From: CAZEVY01 sp964515555
Lineage (GTDB): Bacteria; Acidobacteriota; Terriglobia; Bryobacterales; Bryobacteraceae
NCBI GenBank assembly: GCA_964515555.1
Contig: CAZEVY010000060.1
Coordinates: 1-31,542, forward strand
Length of the DNA stretch: 31,542 nt
Reading direction: 5' to 3'
Below are positions 31,390 through 31,542 of this stretch, in pieces. Positions within the stretch are counted from its first letter, which is position 1; each line of letters starts with the position of its first letter. The translations under genes were made by a program, and so were the position numbers. The notes beneath the pieces are model-generated. The model was not told where the DNA came from and did not search any database. It was given only the letters and a program-made list of their open reading frames with translations.

Positions 31390-31542
31390 ATGCGGATTCT
31401 CGTCGATGAGAACATTCCTCGAATGACGGTGGATGGCCTGCGTCGCCTCGGTCACGATGTGCGGGACGTTCGTGGGACCGGATCAATGGGCTGCGATGAC
31501 ACAGAGCTCCTCCGGCTGGCAATTTCGGAGGGGCGGACATTG
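31390..31542 (+). CDS. DUF5615 PIN-like protein, candidate toxin (partial, C-terminus beyond the right edge)
   Basis: 51 codons are present from the ATG at 31390 to the edge. The start MRILVDENIPRMTVDGLRRL and the Asp6/Glu7 acidic pair, then GHDVRDVRGTGSMGCDDTEL, are typical of DUF5615, a Mut7-C/VapC-like PIN-fold family of about 110-120 residues. The rest, including later acidic residues of the active site, is not in the window. It is predicted to be a nuclease toxin neutralised by the DUF433 product. Confidence 0.85.
   Translation, partial: MRILVDENIPRMTVDGLRRLGHDVRDVRGTGSMGCDDTELLRLAISEGRTL

Noticed and set aside
1..31542. CRISPR arrays, tRNA or rRNA genes, insertion sequences, prophage genes
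   Set aside because: I saw no regularly spaced repeats, cloverleaf-like genes, transposase or phage motifs. The DNA is almost fully accounted for by the listed genes.

Overview
The window is high-GC, densely coded bacterial DNA with no intergenic stretch above about 155 bases, no RNA gene, no CRISPR array and no insertion sequence that I can see. The gene content points to an acidobacterium of the Bryobacterales/Solibacter type: a DUF1552 protein, secreted amidohydrolases, a PknB-type kinase with a periplasmic helical tail, a DUF2961/GH172 lipoprotein, LRR proteins, and the dispersed intergenic repeat that reads PLADARGSV when translated. That assignment is inference. The run of exactly 100 Ns and the 55-base identical contig ends show a draft, probably metagenome-derived, scaffold.

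Layout. 1-946 (minus): a secreted 150-aa protein translationally coupled to a di-haem cytochrome c peroxidase that runs off the left edge. 1037-2728 (plus): an LRR protein. 2733-6454 (minus): a secreted metallo-amidohydrolase and an unusual fusion of a trypsin-like peptidase with a purple-acid-phosphatase-like metallophosphoesterase, separated by a dispersed repeat. 6606-9016 (plus): a two-component pair, a HisKA_3 histidine kinase and a NarL/FixJ response regulator. 9020-11604 (minus): a GH172-like lipoprotein coupled to a second secreted amidohydrolase.

11664-26003 (minus) is the centre of interest: seven tightly packed genes encoding three tandem SGNH-hydrolase paralogues anchored in the membrane, a SAM methyltransferase, and three glycosyltransferases. 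Two of the glycosyltransferases carry large beta-sandwich modules, in one case inserted inside the catalytic domain. Most joints are 4-base GTGA/ATGA overlaps. The set looks like a surface-glycan synthesis and decoration locus: sugar transfer, methylation, and acyl-ester transfer or removal outside the membrane. An apparent 100-N gap splits one glycosyltransferase, but the contig ends overlap by 55 identical bases, and merging them restores a single in-frame 1033-codon gene.

26095-29529 (minus): a membrane HD-GYP protein and a Ser/Thr kinase, probably co-transcribed. 29661-31034 (plus): a DUF1552 protein with a Tat-like leader. 31153-31542 (plus): a DUF433/DUF5615 pair of toxin-antitoxin type, with the second gene cut by the right edge.
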